Of a DNA stretch of 64,000 nucleotides, positions 33,974 through 44,107 are shown piece by piece. The notes under the pieces were generated by a model, which had not been told where the DNA came from, made no database searches, and saw nothing but the letters and a program-made list of their open reading frames with translations. The stretch is from Actinoallomurus sp963823735. GTDB lineage: Bacteria > Actinomycetota > Actinomycetes > Streptosporangiales > Streptosporangiaceae. The DNA lies in assembly GCA_963823735.1 (NCBI GenBank), contig CAWGMO010000002.1, forward strand, positions 558,001 to 622,000. Reading direction: 5' to 3'. Every line of letters starts with the position of its first letter. The stretch's first letter is position 1. Position numbers and translations under genes: made by a program.

Positions 33974-34768
33974 ATGCCCATGAGACTCGCCGCCCAGGAG
34001 CACTTCTTCGAGGGACGCGACCTCGTCGAGAAGTTCGCCTCCGCGCGGTCGGCCGGCTTCGACGGGATCGAGCTGCTCGGCGCCGGAGACGGCGGGTTCG
34101 CCGCCCGCGCGGACGAGCTGCGCGCCGCGCGGCGCGCCGGCGTCGTCATGCCCACGGTGTGCGTGCAGATGGACCACTTCATCGGCGACTTCGACGCCGA
34201 GCGGCGCCGCGACGCGCGCGCCACCATGAAGCTGCTGCTGTCCACGATCGTGGAGGCGGGCGGCTTCGGGGCGATCACGCCCGCGTCCTGGGGGATGTTC
34301 TCCACCCGGCTGCCGCCGTTCACGCCGCCGCGCGACCCCGCGGGCGACCGCGAGATCCTCCTGGAGGAGCTGACGGCGCTGGGCGAACACGCCCGCGAGG
34401 TCGGCGCGACCCTCCTCCTGGAACCCCTGAACCGCTACGAGGACCACATGGTCAACACGCTCGCCCAGGGCGTCGAACTGGTCCGTACGGTCGGACTGGA
34501 CTCCGTGCGCGTGGTCGGGGACTTCTTCCACATGAGCATCGAGGAGGTCGACCTGGACGCGAGCATCCGCGAGGCCGCGCCGTACCTCGCGCACTTCCAG
34601 GTCAGCGACACCAACCGGCTGGAACCGGGCGCCGGCCACCTCGACTGGAAGACCCGCCTCGACACGCTGGAGGCGATCGGCTACACAGGCTGGCTCGCCA
34701 TGGAGTCCCGCCTCAGCGCCCCGGCCGCGGACGTACTACCGTCCGTGTCGTCACTGCTGCGCCGCTGA
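33974..34768 (+). CDS. Sugar isomerase/epimerase, xylose-isomerase-like TIM barrel
   Basis: The 264-residue protein begins MPMRLAAQEHFFEGRDLVEK and follows the AP_endonuc_2 pattern. Metal-site residues are likely Glu in LLLEPLNRYEDH, Asp/His in RVVGDFFHMSIEE, His/Asp in LAHFQVSDTNRL, and a final Glu in WLAMESRL. Such enzymes isomerise or epimerise keto-sugars and sugar acids. GGAG lies upstream. It is 14 bases after the ROK gene and belongs to the same catabolic unit. Confidence 0.88.
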   Translation: MPMRLAAQEHFFEGRDLVEKFASARSAGFDGIELLGAGDGGFAARADELRAARRAGVVMPTVCVQMDHFIGDFDAERRRDARATMKLLLSTIVEAGGFGAITPASWGMFSTRLPPFTPPRDPAGDREILLEELTALGEHAREVGATLLLEPLNRYEDHMVNTLAQGVELVRTVGLDSVRVVGDFFHMSIEEVDLDASIREAAPYLAHFQVSDTNRLEPGAGHLDWKTRLDTLEAIGYTGWLAMESRLSAPAADVLPSVSSLLRR

Positions 34769-34778
34769 GGAGGGCCCG

Positions 34779-35552
34779 ATGTCCCGCGTTCTGGTCACCG
34801 GCTCGGCCGACGGCCTGGGCCTGCTGGCGGCACGCCGGCTGATCGACGCCGGCCACGAGGTCGTCCTGCACGCACGGAACCCGGCCCGCACGGACGACGC
34901 GCTCCAGGCCGCTCCCGGCGCCGCCGGCGCGCTGACCGGCGACCTGTCGTCCCTGACCGAGGTGAAACGGCTCGCGGAGACGGCGAACTCCTCGGGCCGT
35001 TTCGACGCGGTGATCCACAACGCGGCCATGGGCCATCGCGAACGCCGCCCGGCCCGTACGCCCGAGGGCCTCCCGCACGTCTTCGCCGTCAACGTGCTCG
35101 CCCCGTACGCGCTGACGGCGTTGATGGAACCCCCGGACCGGCTGGTGTACCTGGGATCGGGCATGCACCACGGCGGCGACCCCGCGCTGGACGACCTGCG
35201 GTGGGAAAGACGCCGGTGGAGCGGCCCGCAGGCATACTCGGACTCCAAGCTCTTCGACGTGATGCTCGCCCTCGCCGTGGCACGCCGATGGCCGGAGGCA
35301 CGCTCCAACGCCGTCGACCCCGGCTGGGTGCCGACGAGGATGGGCGGCCCCGGCGCCACGGACGACCTGGAACAGGGCACGGACACCCAGACGTGGCTCG
35401 CCGTCTCCGACGACGCGGACGCACAGGTGAGCGGCGGTTACTTCTTCCACCGACGCCGGCGCGAGGCGAGCCCGGCCGCGCGCGACGAGCGCGCCCAGAA
35501 CGCCCTGCTGGACACCTGCGCCGAGCTCACCGGCATCTCGCCGCCCTCCTAG
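34779..35552 (+). CDS. Short-chain dehydrogenase/reductase (SDR)
   Basis: The 257-residue protein has the cofactor loop VLVTGSADGLGLLAARRL, the NAA-type motif VIHNAAMGH, and the active-site pair YSDSK with an upstream Ser in YLGSGMHH. It oxidises or reduces a hydroxyl/keto group with NAD(P). It lies 10 bases after the isomerase with GAGGAGGG before the ATG, so it is likely the last gene of the sugar unit. Its stop overlaps the stop of the convergent S9 peptidase. Confidence 0.88.
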   Translation: MSRVLVTGSADGLGLLAARRLIDAGHEVVLHARNPARTDDALQAAPGAAGALTGDLSSLTEVKRLAETANSSGRFDAVIHNAAMGHRERRPARTPEGLPHVFAVNVLAPYALTALMEPPDRLVYLGSGMHHGGDPALDDLRWERRRWSGPQAYSDSKLFDVMLALAVARRWPEARSNAVDPGWVPTRMGGPGATDDLEQGTDTQTWLAVSDDADAQVSGGYFFHRRRREASPAARDERAQNALLDTCAELTGISPPS

Positions 35553-37460
35553 AGCAGGTCCGGGCGGCTCCACTTCTCGTCTCTCAGGTGCTCGGCCAGG
35601 AAGGCGAAGATCGTTTCGTACCAGGCGATGGCGTTGCCCGGTTTGAGGACCCAGTGGTTCTCGTCGGGAAAGTACAGGAACTTCACGTCCGCGTCGTTGC
35701 GTACCAGGTCCGACCACAGCTCCAGGGCGTGGCCGATGGGCACGCGGATAGTCGCGTTCGCCGTGGATCACCAGCATCGGGGTACGGATCACGTGTGCGT
35801 GCCGGGATGGGTCGCTGGCGGCCCAGCGTTCCGGGTGTTCGGCCGGGTCGCCGAAGACGCGGGTGTGGTGGTGGCCCTCGTCGGCGGTGACCTGGTGGTC
35901 CAGGCGCCACGGGCCCGCGTGGGCGACGACCGCGTTGAAACGGCGGGTGTTGGCCGCGATCCAGTTCACCATGTGGCCGCCGAACGACGGGCCCATCGCG
36001 GCGGTCCTCGTCCCGTCGACGTCGTCCCGCGCCACGGCCGCGTCGGTGATCGCCATCAGGTCGTCGAACACGACCGGGCCCCAGGCGCCGTGCGCGCGGC
36101 GGATGAAGTCACGGCCGTAGCCGAGCGACAGCGCCGGGTCGGGGAGCAGGACCGCGTAGCCGCGCGCCGCCATCAGCCACGGGTTCCACCGCCAGTCCCA
36201 GCCGCTCCAGCTCGAGTACGGGCCGCCGTGCACCCACAGCAGCAGCGGCGCGGGCGTCCGCGCGGACGCGCCGTCCGGCAGGACCAGCCAGCCGCGCACG
36301 CCCGCCTCCGTGGCGACCTCGGTGAGCCGGCCCGGCAGGTCCGGCGACGAATCGGCGCTGAGCGGCACCGGCCCGGTCGCGTCCAGGCGTACGGGGACGG
36401 GCGGGGTGCCGATCGAGGAGCGCAGGGCGTGGACGTGCCCCTCCGGGGAGACGTCCATGACGTCGTACGCGGCGTCGTCGCCGGTCAGGCGCGTGACCTC
36501 GCCGGTGGCGACGTCGGCGCGGAAGACCGGCGCGCGGCCGTGGTCGTAGGCGTCGAAGAAGACGGCGCCGGATTCCGGTGACCAGACCGGGTTCGACGGC
36601 CAGCCGTCGAAGCCGGGGACGAGGTGACGCCCCTCGCCTCCGCCGAGCGGGACCAGCCACAGCGTGAGGTCGATCGGCTCGTCGAGCGTCGCGTGACACT
36701 CGCGCTCGCAGACCACGCCGAGGCCGTCCGGTGCCACGACCGGCGAGTGGAAGTCCACGCCCTCCTCGGCCGCGAGGACGCGCCGCTCCCCCGACGCGAC
36801 GTCGATCGCCACCAGTTCGGACCGCCGTTCGCCGCGCGCCGCGGGCACCCACCATCCGGTGACGACGGTCGAGCCGTCCGGGGTCAGGGCGAACGCCTGC
36901 CCGGCGAGGGCCTGCCCGCAGCCGGGCGTGAGGTCCCTCGCCTCCTCCGACCCGAGCGCGGCGGCGTGGAGCCGTGGCTCCCCCGGGCCCAAGTGGTGGT
37001 CGAAGCCGCGGATCGGGCCGCTCTCGTACAGGACGGCGGTGACGCCGGACGCCTCACGGCGCGCGCGGTCTTCGGCGGACAGGCTCGACGCGGTGAAGAT
37101 CAGGGTTCCGTTCGCGACGACAAAATCCGCTATTCCCCCAGGCCAGGACAGAACTGTTCTCGGCTCGCCTCCGCCGGCCGGAAGAGACCACAACTCGGCG
37201 CCGCCGGAACCGGCCGTCGTGAACAGCAGCGAGCCGTCCGGCAGAAATGCGGGCTGGGACTCCCCCGCCGCCGAATGCGTGAGCCGGCGGAACGCGTACG
37301 GCGGCCGGAGACCGGCCTCCCACAGGGCAGTCCGGTACGCCCGGCGGTCAGGCGTCAGCGCCCGTACGACCGCCACCAGCCGCTTCCCGTCCGGCGACAG
37401 CCTCAGGGCCGAGATCCGGGGGATCGCCATGTACGCGCCAAGATCTCCGAACGCCGTCAT
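35549..37460 (-). pseudogene. S9 prolyl-oligopeptidase-family peptidase, one frameshift
   Basis: The ATG at 37458-37460 has TGGAGG before it. The protein begins MTAFGDLGAYMAIPRISALR and has a seven-bladed propeller-like N-terminal half. The alpha/beta-hydrolase half has the nucleophile Ser in GPSFGGH, an Asp in IHGERDY and the His in PDENHWVLKPG. One extra C near 35750 breaks the frame between GERDY and VPIGHALELW. Repaired, it would be about 637 residues with a complete triad. It probably cleaves short peptides or acylated amino acids. Confidence 0.85.
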
Positions 37461-37608
37461 ATCGCCTCCAGGCATGAACATATTGGTATTCCGACATATC
37501 CGTTGATCGCCATCCGGCGTGTCGCAGGCACGTTTCGGCGTATTCGATTGAGCAGTACGCATCCGCCGATTAACCTCGGGTCACACAATCGGCACCGAAG
37601 GTGGGCAA

Positions 37609-40449
37609 TTGGCCGCGACTCCTCACTCCCGCCCCTCCGGCCACGTACTCAGCACTCCGGTCGGCGGAGAGCTGCTTCACCTGTTCGACACCCTCACCCG
37701 GTCCCGGCCGTGGCGGATCGACGCCCAGCCGTACCCGGTGGTCGTCCTGGAGGCCGCCGACGAGCGGGTGCACGTCGACGCGTACGTCGACGCGCTCGCC
37801 CGCGCCGCCGGCGAGGCCGGCATCCCGCACGCGACGGTCGGCCCGGTCGCCGACGCCGAGGACGCCGAGCTGACGCTGCTCGACAAGATGTGCGCGGAGA
37901 GCTCCTGGACGGCGGTGCGGCCGAGGTCCGGCCGGTTCAGGTTCCCGCGCTCGGACTTCGTGAAGTCGCTCGGCACCGCGGTCGAGGCGGCGCCGCCCGG
38001 CGACTCCGACGCCGCGATCCAGGCGTGGAACGAGCGCGCCGCGCTGTTCCCGTGGTCGCGCGGCCCGTTCAAGGCACCGGTGTGGTGGTCTACGGTCGGC
38101 GCCACCCTGGCGGCCGTGTTCGCGGTGCTGTTCAGCGGCATCTCGCAAGGGCTCGCCGACAAAGCGCAGACACCGGTCCTGCTCACGGTCGTCGGCGTGC
38201 TGCTGGGTCTCGCCGTCATCGTGACCGGCCTGATGACCCGCCGGATCTGGCTGCCGGTGCTGTCCCGCATCGGGTTCGGCACGCGGTACCGCTGGGTCAC
38301 CAACTCCTCGTTCTTCGCCGTCCTGGGCGCGGACGGCTTCAACGGCCGGCTCCAGCGGATCTTAGGCCGGCTCGTCACCGACCGGTCCGGCGAGTTCCGC
38401 CTCCAGATGGAGACCTTCGCGTTCCTGGAGGACCTGCGGCACGGGCACCGCAAGCTGTCGCCGTCGCTGCGCGGCTTCAAGCGGCCGATGCCGCCGGTGG
38501 TCTTCCTCAAGGGCATCACCGCGGCCAACGGCGGCGTGGAGCTGCTCGCGGCGATGAGCGACATCCGCAGCCGCCGCAGCGAGCTGCACCCGCTGGTCGT
38601 GATCGCCTCGGTCCACCACGAGCACCGCAGCGAGCTGGAGCGCATCGGGTCGTTCGACGCCGACTCCCCGGACACCATCCAGAGCCAGTACGAGGAGTGG
38701 GAGGCGCAGCTCGGCACCTCCCAGGCCCCCAGCCAGAAGGTCGCGACGCCGTGGCTGCTGCGGCTGCCCGTCCCGGCCCAGCACGGGTCGCAGAGTCCCC
38801 CGGCGCCGCTGAAGACGCGCCGACGCCCGCGCTGGACCTGGCTGTGGTCGATCCGTTCCCTGGTGACGGCGCTGATCGTCGTCGCGCTCGGCGCGTCGTA
38901 CCTCCACACGGCGCTGACCAGGGAGTACTGCCACGTCGGCAGCCTGTTCCAGGGCAACACCGACACGCGCATGCGCACCGACGAGGACGGCAGCCGCGAG
39001 TGCGTGGGCGTCGCGACCGGCGACGTACGCTTCGAGCGGGGCGACGAGAGCACCGGCCTGGACGGCGACCTGCGGCGCCCCTCCGAGACGAACCACGGCC
39101 TCCAGATCACGCTCGGCGACCTGCAGGACCTGATCTCCGCGGAGAACGCGCACGTCCTGCGCTCGCACCGGCCGTACGTCACCGCCCTGTACGCGGGCAT
39201 GCTGACCGCCTCCGACGGCAACGAGCAGAGCGCGGTGAGCAGCATCCGCCAGCTCGCCGGGGCGTACCTCGCGCAGATGAGCAACAACAACAGCGACGAG
39301 CCGGGCGAGGTCGGCAACCCGCTGAAGGTGCGCCTGCTGCCGGTCAACGTCGGCCAGAACATGTACTTCTCCGCCGAGGTCACCGACCGGATGCTGGAGA
39401 TGGCGCGGCGCGACCCGACCGTCGTCGGCGTCGTCGGCATGGAGCGCAACACGGTCGCCTCGCAGCAGGCCATCACGCGGCTGATCGAGGCGGGGCTGCC
39501 GGTGATCGACTCGGCGAACTCCTCCGACGTGCTGCCCACGCTCCCCCACTACTACGGGATCGTCTCGACCGACCACGACGAGGCGGTCGCGGCGGGCTTC
39601 GCGGCCAAGCAGGCGTTCGGCGACAAGACCGCCCGCGCGATGATCGTCTCGCGTGAGCCCGGCCCCACCCACGACCAGTACAGCTCCGAGCTGGCCGGCG
39701 ACGTCCGGCAGGTGCTGGCCAAGGACGATCCGACGTCGGTCACCTACAGCGGCAGCGACGACATCGCGGCCGAGGTCCGCTCGCAGTGCGAGCATGTCAC
39801 CGGCACCCCGTACCGCCTCGTGTACTTCGCGGGCCGCGCCGAGGACCTGCGCGGGCTGATCAACGGCCTGCAGAACGGCGGCTGCACGAGCCACCCGCTG
39901 ACGCTGATGGGCGGCGACGAGCTGTCGCGTACGGCGTTCGGCGGCGGCCCGCACGAGGTGCTGCTGCCGCCCAAGGTGACGGTGTACTACACGATCTTCT
40001 CGCACCTGCCGGGTCTCGGGCCCGGCAGCCCGGCGCTGAACAGCCCGTTCCTGCTGCTCACGCGGAACCTCCTCGGTGTCGCCCAGCCGGAGCAGCTGCT
40101 CGCCGACGGCCAGATGGCGGTGACGTACGACGCGGCGTCCGCGCTGGCGCAGGCGGCGCAGCAGGCGTACAGCACGCTGGACCTGACCCGGCACGGCGAC
40201 ACCCTGATCCCGGGCAGCCGTTCGGTGACGTCCGGCAGCGTGCTGCTGGAGCTGCCGACGCTGCGCATGAAGCCCGCGGTCACCGGCACGATCGACTTCA
40301 CCCACGACGACCACGTGCGAAACGGCGCCGGCAACCGGGGGCTGACGCTCATGAAGGTGACGCTCGACGGCGCGAAGCCCTCCAGCCGGCCGGTCTGCGG
40401 CCGGATGAACGGCGGATCGCCGGTTCCCGGCCTGAACCCCTGCGAATGA
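37609..40449 (+). CDS. Membrane receptor with extracellular periplasmic-binding fold
   Basis: The 946-residue protein has an N-terminal cytoplasmic domain (about 1-155) that looks like a P-loop domain without a usable P-loop (PYPVVVLEAADERVHVD). Two helices follow (WWSTVGATLAAVFAVLFSGI and the next at about 187-209), then a second cytoplasmic region (210-415) and a third helix (LVTALIVVALGASYL). An extracellular branched-chain-amino-acid-binding-type fold runs from about 440 to the end, with DPTVVGVVGMERNTVASQQA and GLPVIDSANSSD. The TTG start at 37609 follows GAAGGTGG. The Ser/Thr kinase gene begins 16 bases later, suggesting a receptor-kinase pair. Confidence 0.78.
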   Translation: MAATPHSRPSGHVLSTPVGGELLHLFDTLTRSRPWRIDAQPYPVVVLEAADERVHVDAYVDALARAAGEAGIPHATVGPVADAEDAELTLLDKMCAESSWTAVRPRSGRFRFPRSDFVKSLGTAVEAAPPGDSDAAIQAWNERAALFPWSRGPFKAPVWWSTVGATLAAVFAVLFSGISQGLADKAQTPVLLTVVGVLLGLAVIVTGLMTRRIWLPVLSRIGFGTRYRWVTNSSFFAVLGADGFNGRLQRILGRLVTDRSGEFRLQMETFAFLEDLRHGHRKLSPSLRGFKRPMPPVVFLKGITAANGGVELLAAMSDIRSRRSELHPLVVIASVHHEHRSELERIGSFDADSPDTIQSQYEEWEAQLGTSQAPSQKVATPWLLRLPVPAQHGSQSPPAPLKTRRRPRWTWLWSIRSLVTALIVVALGASYLHTALTREYCHVGSLFQGNTDTRMRTDEDGSRECVGVATGDVRFERGDESTGLDGDLRRPSETNHGLQITLGDLQDLISAENAHVLRSHRPYVTALYAGMLTASDGNEQSAVSSIRQLAGAYLAQMSNNNSDEPGEVGNPLKVRLLPVNVGQNMYFSAEVTDRMLEMARRDPTVVGVVGMERNTVASQQAITRLIEAGLPVIDSANSSDVLPTLPHYYGIVSTDHDEAVAAGFAAKQAFGDKTARAMIVSREPGPTHDQYSSELAGDVRQVLAKDDPTSVTYSGSDDIAAEVRSQCEHVTGTPYRLVYFAGRAEDLRGLINGLQNGGCTSHPLTLMGGDELSRTAFGGGPHEVLLPPKVTVYYTIFSHLPGLGPGSPALNSPFLLLTRNLLGVAQPEQLLADGQMAVTYDAASALAQAAQQAYSTLDLTRHGDTLIPGSRSVTSGSVLLELPTLRMKPAVTGTIDFTHDDHVRNGAGNRGLTLMKVTLDGAKPSSRPVCGRMNGGSPVPGLNPCE

Positions 40450-40465
40450 CTAGGATCATCGACCT

Positions 40466-42226
40466 GTGAATGAATGGTCACTTTCCGGATATTCAACTCT
40501 CCAGGAGCTCGGGCGCGGCGGCTTCGGCCGCGTGGTGCTCGCACGGCACGAGGAGTCGGGCACACACGTCGCGATCAAGTACCTGACCTCGGCGGACGAG
40601 ACGTTCCGCGCGGAGTTCCGCGCCGAGGCGCTGACGCTCCTCGAACTCGACGACCCGCACGTGGTGCGGCTCTTCGAGTACGCGAACGAGCCGCGCGGAG
40701 CGGCGATCGTGATGGAGCTCGTCGAGGGCGTCTCGCTCCGCAGGCTCCTCGACGAGAGCGGTGCCCTCGAACCTGAGGCCGCGCTGGCGATCCTGAAGGG
40801 GTCGCTGCTCGGCCTCGGCGCCGCGCACGGCGCGGGCGTCGTGCACCGCGACTACAAGCCCGCGAACGTCATGGTCCCCGACGACGGGCGCAGCAAGCTG
40901 ATCGACTTCGGCATCGCGCTGCGCTCGGGCGCGGCGGGGCAGATCGTCGGCACCCCGGCGTACATGGCGCCGGAGCAGTGGGCGGGCGCCCCCGCCTCGC
41001 CCTCCACCGACGTGTACGCCGCGACCTGCGTGTTCTTCGAGTGCGTGACGGGCCGGACCCCGTACCCGGGCCGGACCGCCGAGGCGTACCGCGCGCAGCA
41101 CACGGCCGGCGAGCTGCCGGTGGAGGAGGCGCCGGAGGGAGTACGCGAGCTGCTGGCCCGCGGCCTGGCCAAGCGGCCGGAGAGCCGCCCGCCGGGCGCG
41201 CTGGAGTTCGCCGCCGAGCTGGAGACGGCGGCCACCGCCGCGTACGGGCCGGAGTGGGAGTCGAACGGCCTGCGCCGGCTGGCCGAGACCGCCGCCGGGC
41301 TCGCGGCGCTGTTCCCCCTGGCCGCGCTGCTCGCGCACGGAGGTTCCGGGGCCGCGGCGGCGGGCCACGCCGTGGGCGGCACGGCGGCGGGCCATGCCGC
41401 GGGTGTGGGCCGCGGCGTGCTCGGCAAGGTGCTCGGGGCGAACACCGCGGTCAAGACCGCGGCCATCGCGACGGGCGCCGTCGTCGTGGGTTCGGCGGGC
41501 GTGGCGGCGGTCGTCGCCACACGGCACCACAAGCCGAAACCCGTTCCCCTGAGCGTCGCCCTGGCCGCGTACCCGCGACCGGTCTCGGGCTTCGACCTGC
41601 GCGGCGCGCGGATCGTCCGGGTGAGCGGCGGGAAGAGCCCGGCCGCCCGCGACAAGGCCAACGCCGCGCTGACCGCGCCGGTCGAATGGGGCATCAACGC
41701 GATGCGCCAGGAGGGCGCCGACTCGAACATCACCTGCACGACGGCGACGGTCCTCGGCTCACAACCGGTGCTCGGAGTCCGCGGGCCCAAGCTGTTGTCC
41801 GTGCAGTACAAGCTGCCGAAGAAGAGCTGCCGTCAGCTCGACTACGAGCTCCCGTACTTCAACGTCAACGTCGACCTGCGCACCGGCAAGGCGCTGGCGG
41901 CCGACGATGTGTTCCGCCCGGAGACGCTCGCGCCCGCAGGGCTCGCGACGCTCCTCAAGCGGATATCGGCGCACTCCACGGACCTCGCCCATCAGAGCAA
42001 CTGCATCCTCCCCCCGCTCAAGCGGACGGACCTCTTCCCCGCTCCGGGACTGACCACCGCGGTGAAGCCGAGTCCCCCGCACCTCTCGCCGTTCTTCACG
42101 CCGAAGGGCATGACCATCATGTGGTCCGCGGCGGGCAGCGACTGCGCCTTCTACACGTCCACGATCCCCTACTCGGACGCCCGCGACCTGCTCAAACCGG
42201 AGCTCGTCGCCATGCTGCCCGCGTAG
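40466..42226 (+). CDS. Ser/Thr protein kinase with C-terminal extracellular domain
   Basis: The 586-residue protein has a kinase domain (about 8-265): GRGGFGRVV, Lys38 in VAIKYL, HRD 127-129, DFG 147-149 and AYMAPEQW. An Ala/Gly-rich stretch and a membrane helix at about 330-350 (IATGAVVVGSAGVAAVVA) lead to a C-terminal domain of about 220 residues resembling RsiV/DUF3298-type extracellular modules (FNVNVDLRTGKALAADDVF). It starts at GTG, 16 bases after the receptor-like gene, and they are probably co-transcribed. Confidence 0.9.
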   Translation: MNEWSLSGYSTLQELGRGGFGRVVLARHEESGTHVAIKYLTSADETFRAEFRAEALTLLELDDPHVVRLFEYANEPRGAAIVMELVEGVSLRRLLDESGALEPEAALAILKGSLLGLGAAHGAGVVHRDYKPANVMVPDDGRSKLIDFGIALRSGAAGQIVGTPAYMAPEQWAGAPASPSTDVYAATCVFFECVTGRTPYPGRTAEAYRAQHTAGELPVEEAPEGVRELLARGLAKRPESRPPGALEFAAELETAATAAYGPEWESNGLRRLAETAAGLAALFPLAALLAHGGSGAAAAGHAVGGTAAGHAAGVGRGVLGKVLGANTAVKTAAIATGAVVVGSAGVAAVVATRHHKPKPVPLSVALAAYPRPVSGFDLRGARIVRVSGGKSPAARDKANAALTAPVEWGINAMRQEGADSNITCTTATVLGSQPVLGVRGPKLLSVQYKLPKKSCRQLDYELPYFNVNVDLRTGKALAADDVFRPETLAPAGLATLLKRISAHSTDLAHQSNCILPPLKRTDLFPAPGLTTAVKPSPPHLSPFFTPKGMTIMWSAAGSDCAFYTSTIPYSDARDLLKPELVAMLPA

Positions 42227-42230
42227 GGCT

Positions 42231-43352
42231 CTAGCGGACCCGGGTCCCGGCGGCGAGCACCGCGCGTACGTCGAGGGTGGTGTCGCCGGGACTCCACGCG
42301 AACAGGATCAAGTCGGCGGGCGCGCCGGGGCGCAGGACGCCCCGGCCGCCGGTGAACCGGCCCGGGTTCGCGGTCGCCAGGCGCAGTGCGGTGGACAGGG
42401 AGAGGCCGGCGAGGGTGATCGCGGTCGCGACGCCGTCCGTCAGGGAGCGTGAGGCACCGGCCAGCAGCGGGGTGCCGACGTAGGACAGCCGGCCGCTGCC
42501 GGACAGCTCGACCTCGCCGCCGACGGGCGTGCGGTAGCGGCCCGGCGGCATGCCGCCCAGGGCGGTGGAGTCCGACACCAGGTGGGAGCGTTCGACGCCC
42601 TTGGCGCGCAGCATGGCGCGGAAGGTGTCGGACGGCAGGTGGTGGCCGTCCGCGATGAATCCGGCGTGCAGGCGGTCGTCGGCGAGCTGCGACCACAGGT
42701 AGTTCGGGTGGCGGGGCAGGACGGCGTGCGCGCCGTTGCCCAGGTGGGTCGCCAGCTCGGCGCCCGCGTCGGCGGCACGGACGATCTGCTCGGGTTCGGC
42801 GTGGGTGTGGCCGACCGCGCAGCGCACCCCCATGCGCGTGGCCTCCGCGATGAACTCGATCGCGGCGTCCTCGTGCGGCGACACCGTGACCATGCCGACG
42901 AGGTCGCCCCAGCGGCGCAGCTCGCCGAGGTCGGCTCGGCGGAGATGACGCCGGTCGTGGACGCCGCGCGGGCCGTCCTGGTCGGACAGGAACGGGCCTT
43001 CGACGTGCGCGTACGGGACGGCGTGCGCGACGGCGGGATCCGAGGCGCGCGCCTCGGCGATCGCGGCCAGCGCCGCGCGGATGCTCCGCTCCGAGGCGGT
43101 CACGACGGTCGGCACCACGGTCGTGACGCCGACGCCGCGCAGCGCCCCCACGAGGTCCACGATCGTCCCGGCGTCCACGTCCGTCGCGTTGACGTCGTGG
43201 CCGGCGAACCCGTTGACCTGCAGGTCGACCAGCCCGGGCGCGATCCACAGGTCGGCGGGCTCCGCCACCTCGCGGATTCGTTCGATCCGGCCGTCCTCGA
43301 CGGTGACCTGGAGCGTACGGCCGGTCTCCGGGTCGCGGCCGGTGAACGTCAC
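42231..43352 (-). CDS. nagA: N-acetylglucosamine-6-phosphate deacetylase
   Basis: The 373-residue amidohydrolase has the family landmarks: APGLVDLQVNGFAGHDVN, metal-binding Glu118 in AHVEGPFLSDQ, His182 in VGHTHAEPE, His203 in ATHLGNGAHAVL and the catalytic Asp261 in VSDSTALGG. The usual HLFNAM motif is altered to HLGNGAH. It removes acetate from GlcNAc-6-P. Its GTG overlaps the stop of the NagB-like gene as GTGA, so both are made from one message. It is the last gene of the leftward unit. Confidence 0.87.
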   Translation of the reverse strand: MTFTGRDPETGRTLQVTVEDGRIERIREVAEPADLWIAPGLVDLQVNGFAGHDVNATDVDAGTIVDLVGALRGVGVTTVVPTVVTASERSIRAALAAIAEARASDPAVAHAVPYAHVEGPFLSDQDGPRGVHDRRHLRRADLGELRRWGDLVGMVTVSPHEDAAIEFIAEATRMGVRCAVGHTHAEPEQIVRAADAGAELATHLGNGAHAVLPRHPNYLWSQLADDRLHAGFIADGHHLPSDTFRAMLRAKGVERSHLVSDSTALGGMPPGRYRTPVGGEVELSGSGRLSYVGTPLLAGASRSLTDGVATAITLAGLSLSTALRLATANPGRFTGGRGVLRPGAPADLILFAWSPGDTTLDVRAVLAAGTRVR

Positions 43353-44107
43353 GGCGCCGACTCCTCGTCGACGTACACCGTGCAGCGGGGATGGGTGCGC
43401 AGCGCGCTGGCCGGAAGCTCGCCGCCGATCGGGCCGCGCAGCGCGGCGGTCACCGCGGCACGCTTCCGCGCGCCGGGCACCATGCAGAAGAGCTCGCCGG
43501 CCGAGAGCAGGGCGGGCACGGTGAGGGTGACGGCCTGGTGGGGCACCTCGTCGAGGGTGGCGAAGCAGCCGTCGTCGACCTGCTGGGTACGGCTGACCTC
43601 GTCCAGCGAGACGACGCGTACGGGCTCGGGGTCGCGCAGATCGGCGGGCGGGTCGTTGAACGCCAGATGCCCGTTGACGCCGATGCCGAGGCAGACGATG
43701 TCGATCGGCGCGGCGGCCAGCAGCGCGGCGTACGCCTCGGGGGCGTCCGGGTCGATCAGGTGGGCCGTGCCGATCGGGACCCGGTCGAGGAACGCCTCGC
43801 GCAGCCAGGTGCCGAACCGCTGCGGCGCGCCGGGGTCGAGGCCGATGTACTCGTCCATGTGGAAGGCGGTGACCCGCCGCCAGTCGATGCCGGGCTCGCC
43901 GGCGAGCACGCGGAGGGTCGCCTCCTGGCTCGGCGCCGAGGCGAAGATCATGCGCACAGGCGCTGTTTCGAGACGCCGCCGGATCGCCGCGGCGATGTCG
44001 CGCGCCGCGGCCTCACCGAGCCTCTCGGGGTCGGCGAGCCGTCGGACCTGGGGTTCGTACGTGTCTGGCACTCCCCCATTCCACCGCGTCGTACGGGAGG
44101 ACGCCAC
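43349..44107 (-). CDS. nagB: Glucosamine-6-phosphate deaminase-like protein
   Basis: The 252-residue protein matches the glucosamine-6-phosphate isomerase/deaminase family: VTAFHMDEYIGLDPGAPQRF, LGIGVNGHLAFNDPPADL and an Asp/His catalytic region between. It would convert GlcN-6-P to fructose-6-P and ammonia, completing GlcNAc breakdown with NagA. The GTG at 44105-44107 has GGGAGG 5 bases before it, but this ribosome site is inside a hairpin. A GTG 12 codons later is an alternative start. Confidence 0.85.
   Translation of the reverse strand: MASSRTTRWNGGVPDTYEPQVRRLADPERLGEAAARDIAAAIRRRLETAPVRMIFASAPSQEATLRVLAGEPGIDWRRVTAFHMDEYIGLDPGAPQRFGTWLREAFLDRVPIGTAHLIDPDAPEAYAALLAAAPIDIVCLGIGVNGHLAFNDPPADLRDPEPVRVVSLDEVSRTQQVDDGCFATLDEVPHQAVTLTVPALLSAGELFCMVPGARKRAAVTAALRGPIGGELPASALRTHPRCTVYVDEESAP

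Noticed and set aside
36624..39656. Open frame of 1010 codons on the plus strand
   Set aside because: It crosses the start regions of two real genes in other frames and is largely Arg-rich; the S9 peptidase and receptor genes explain this DNA much better.
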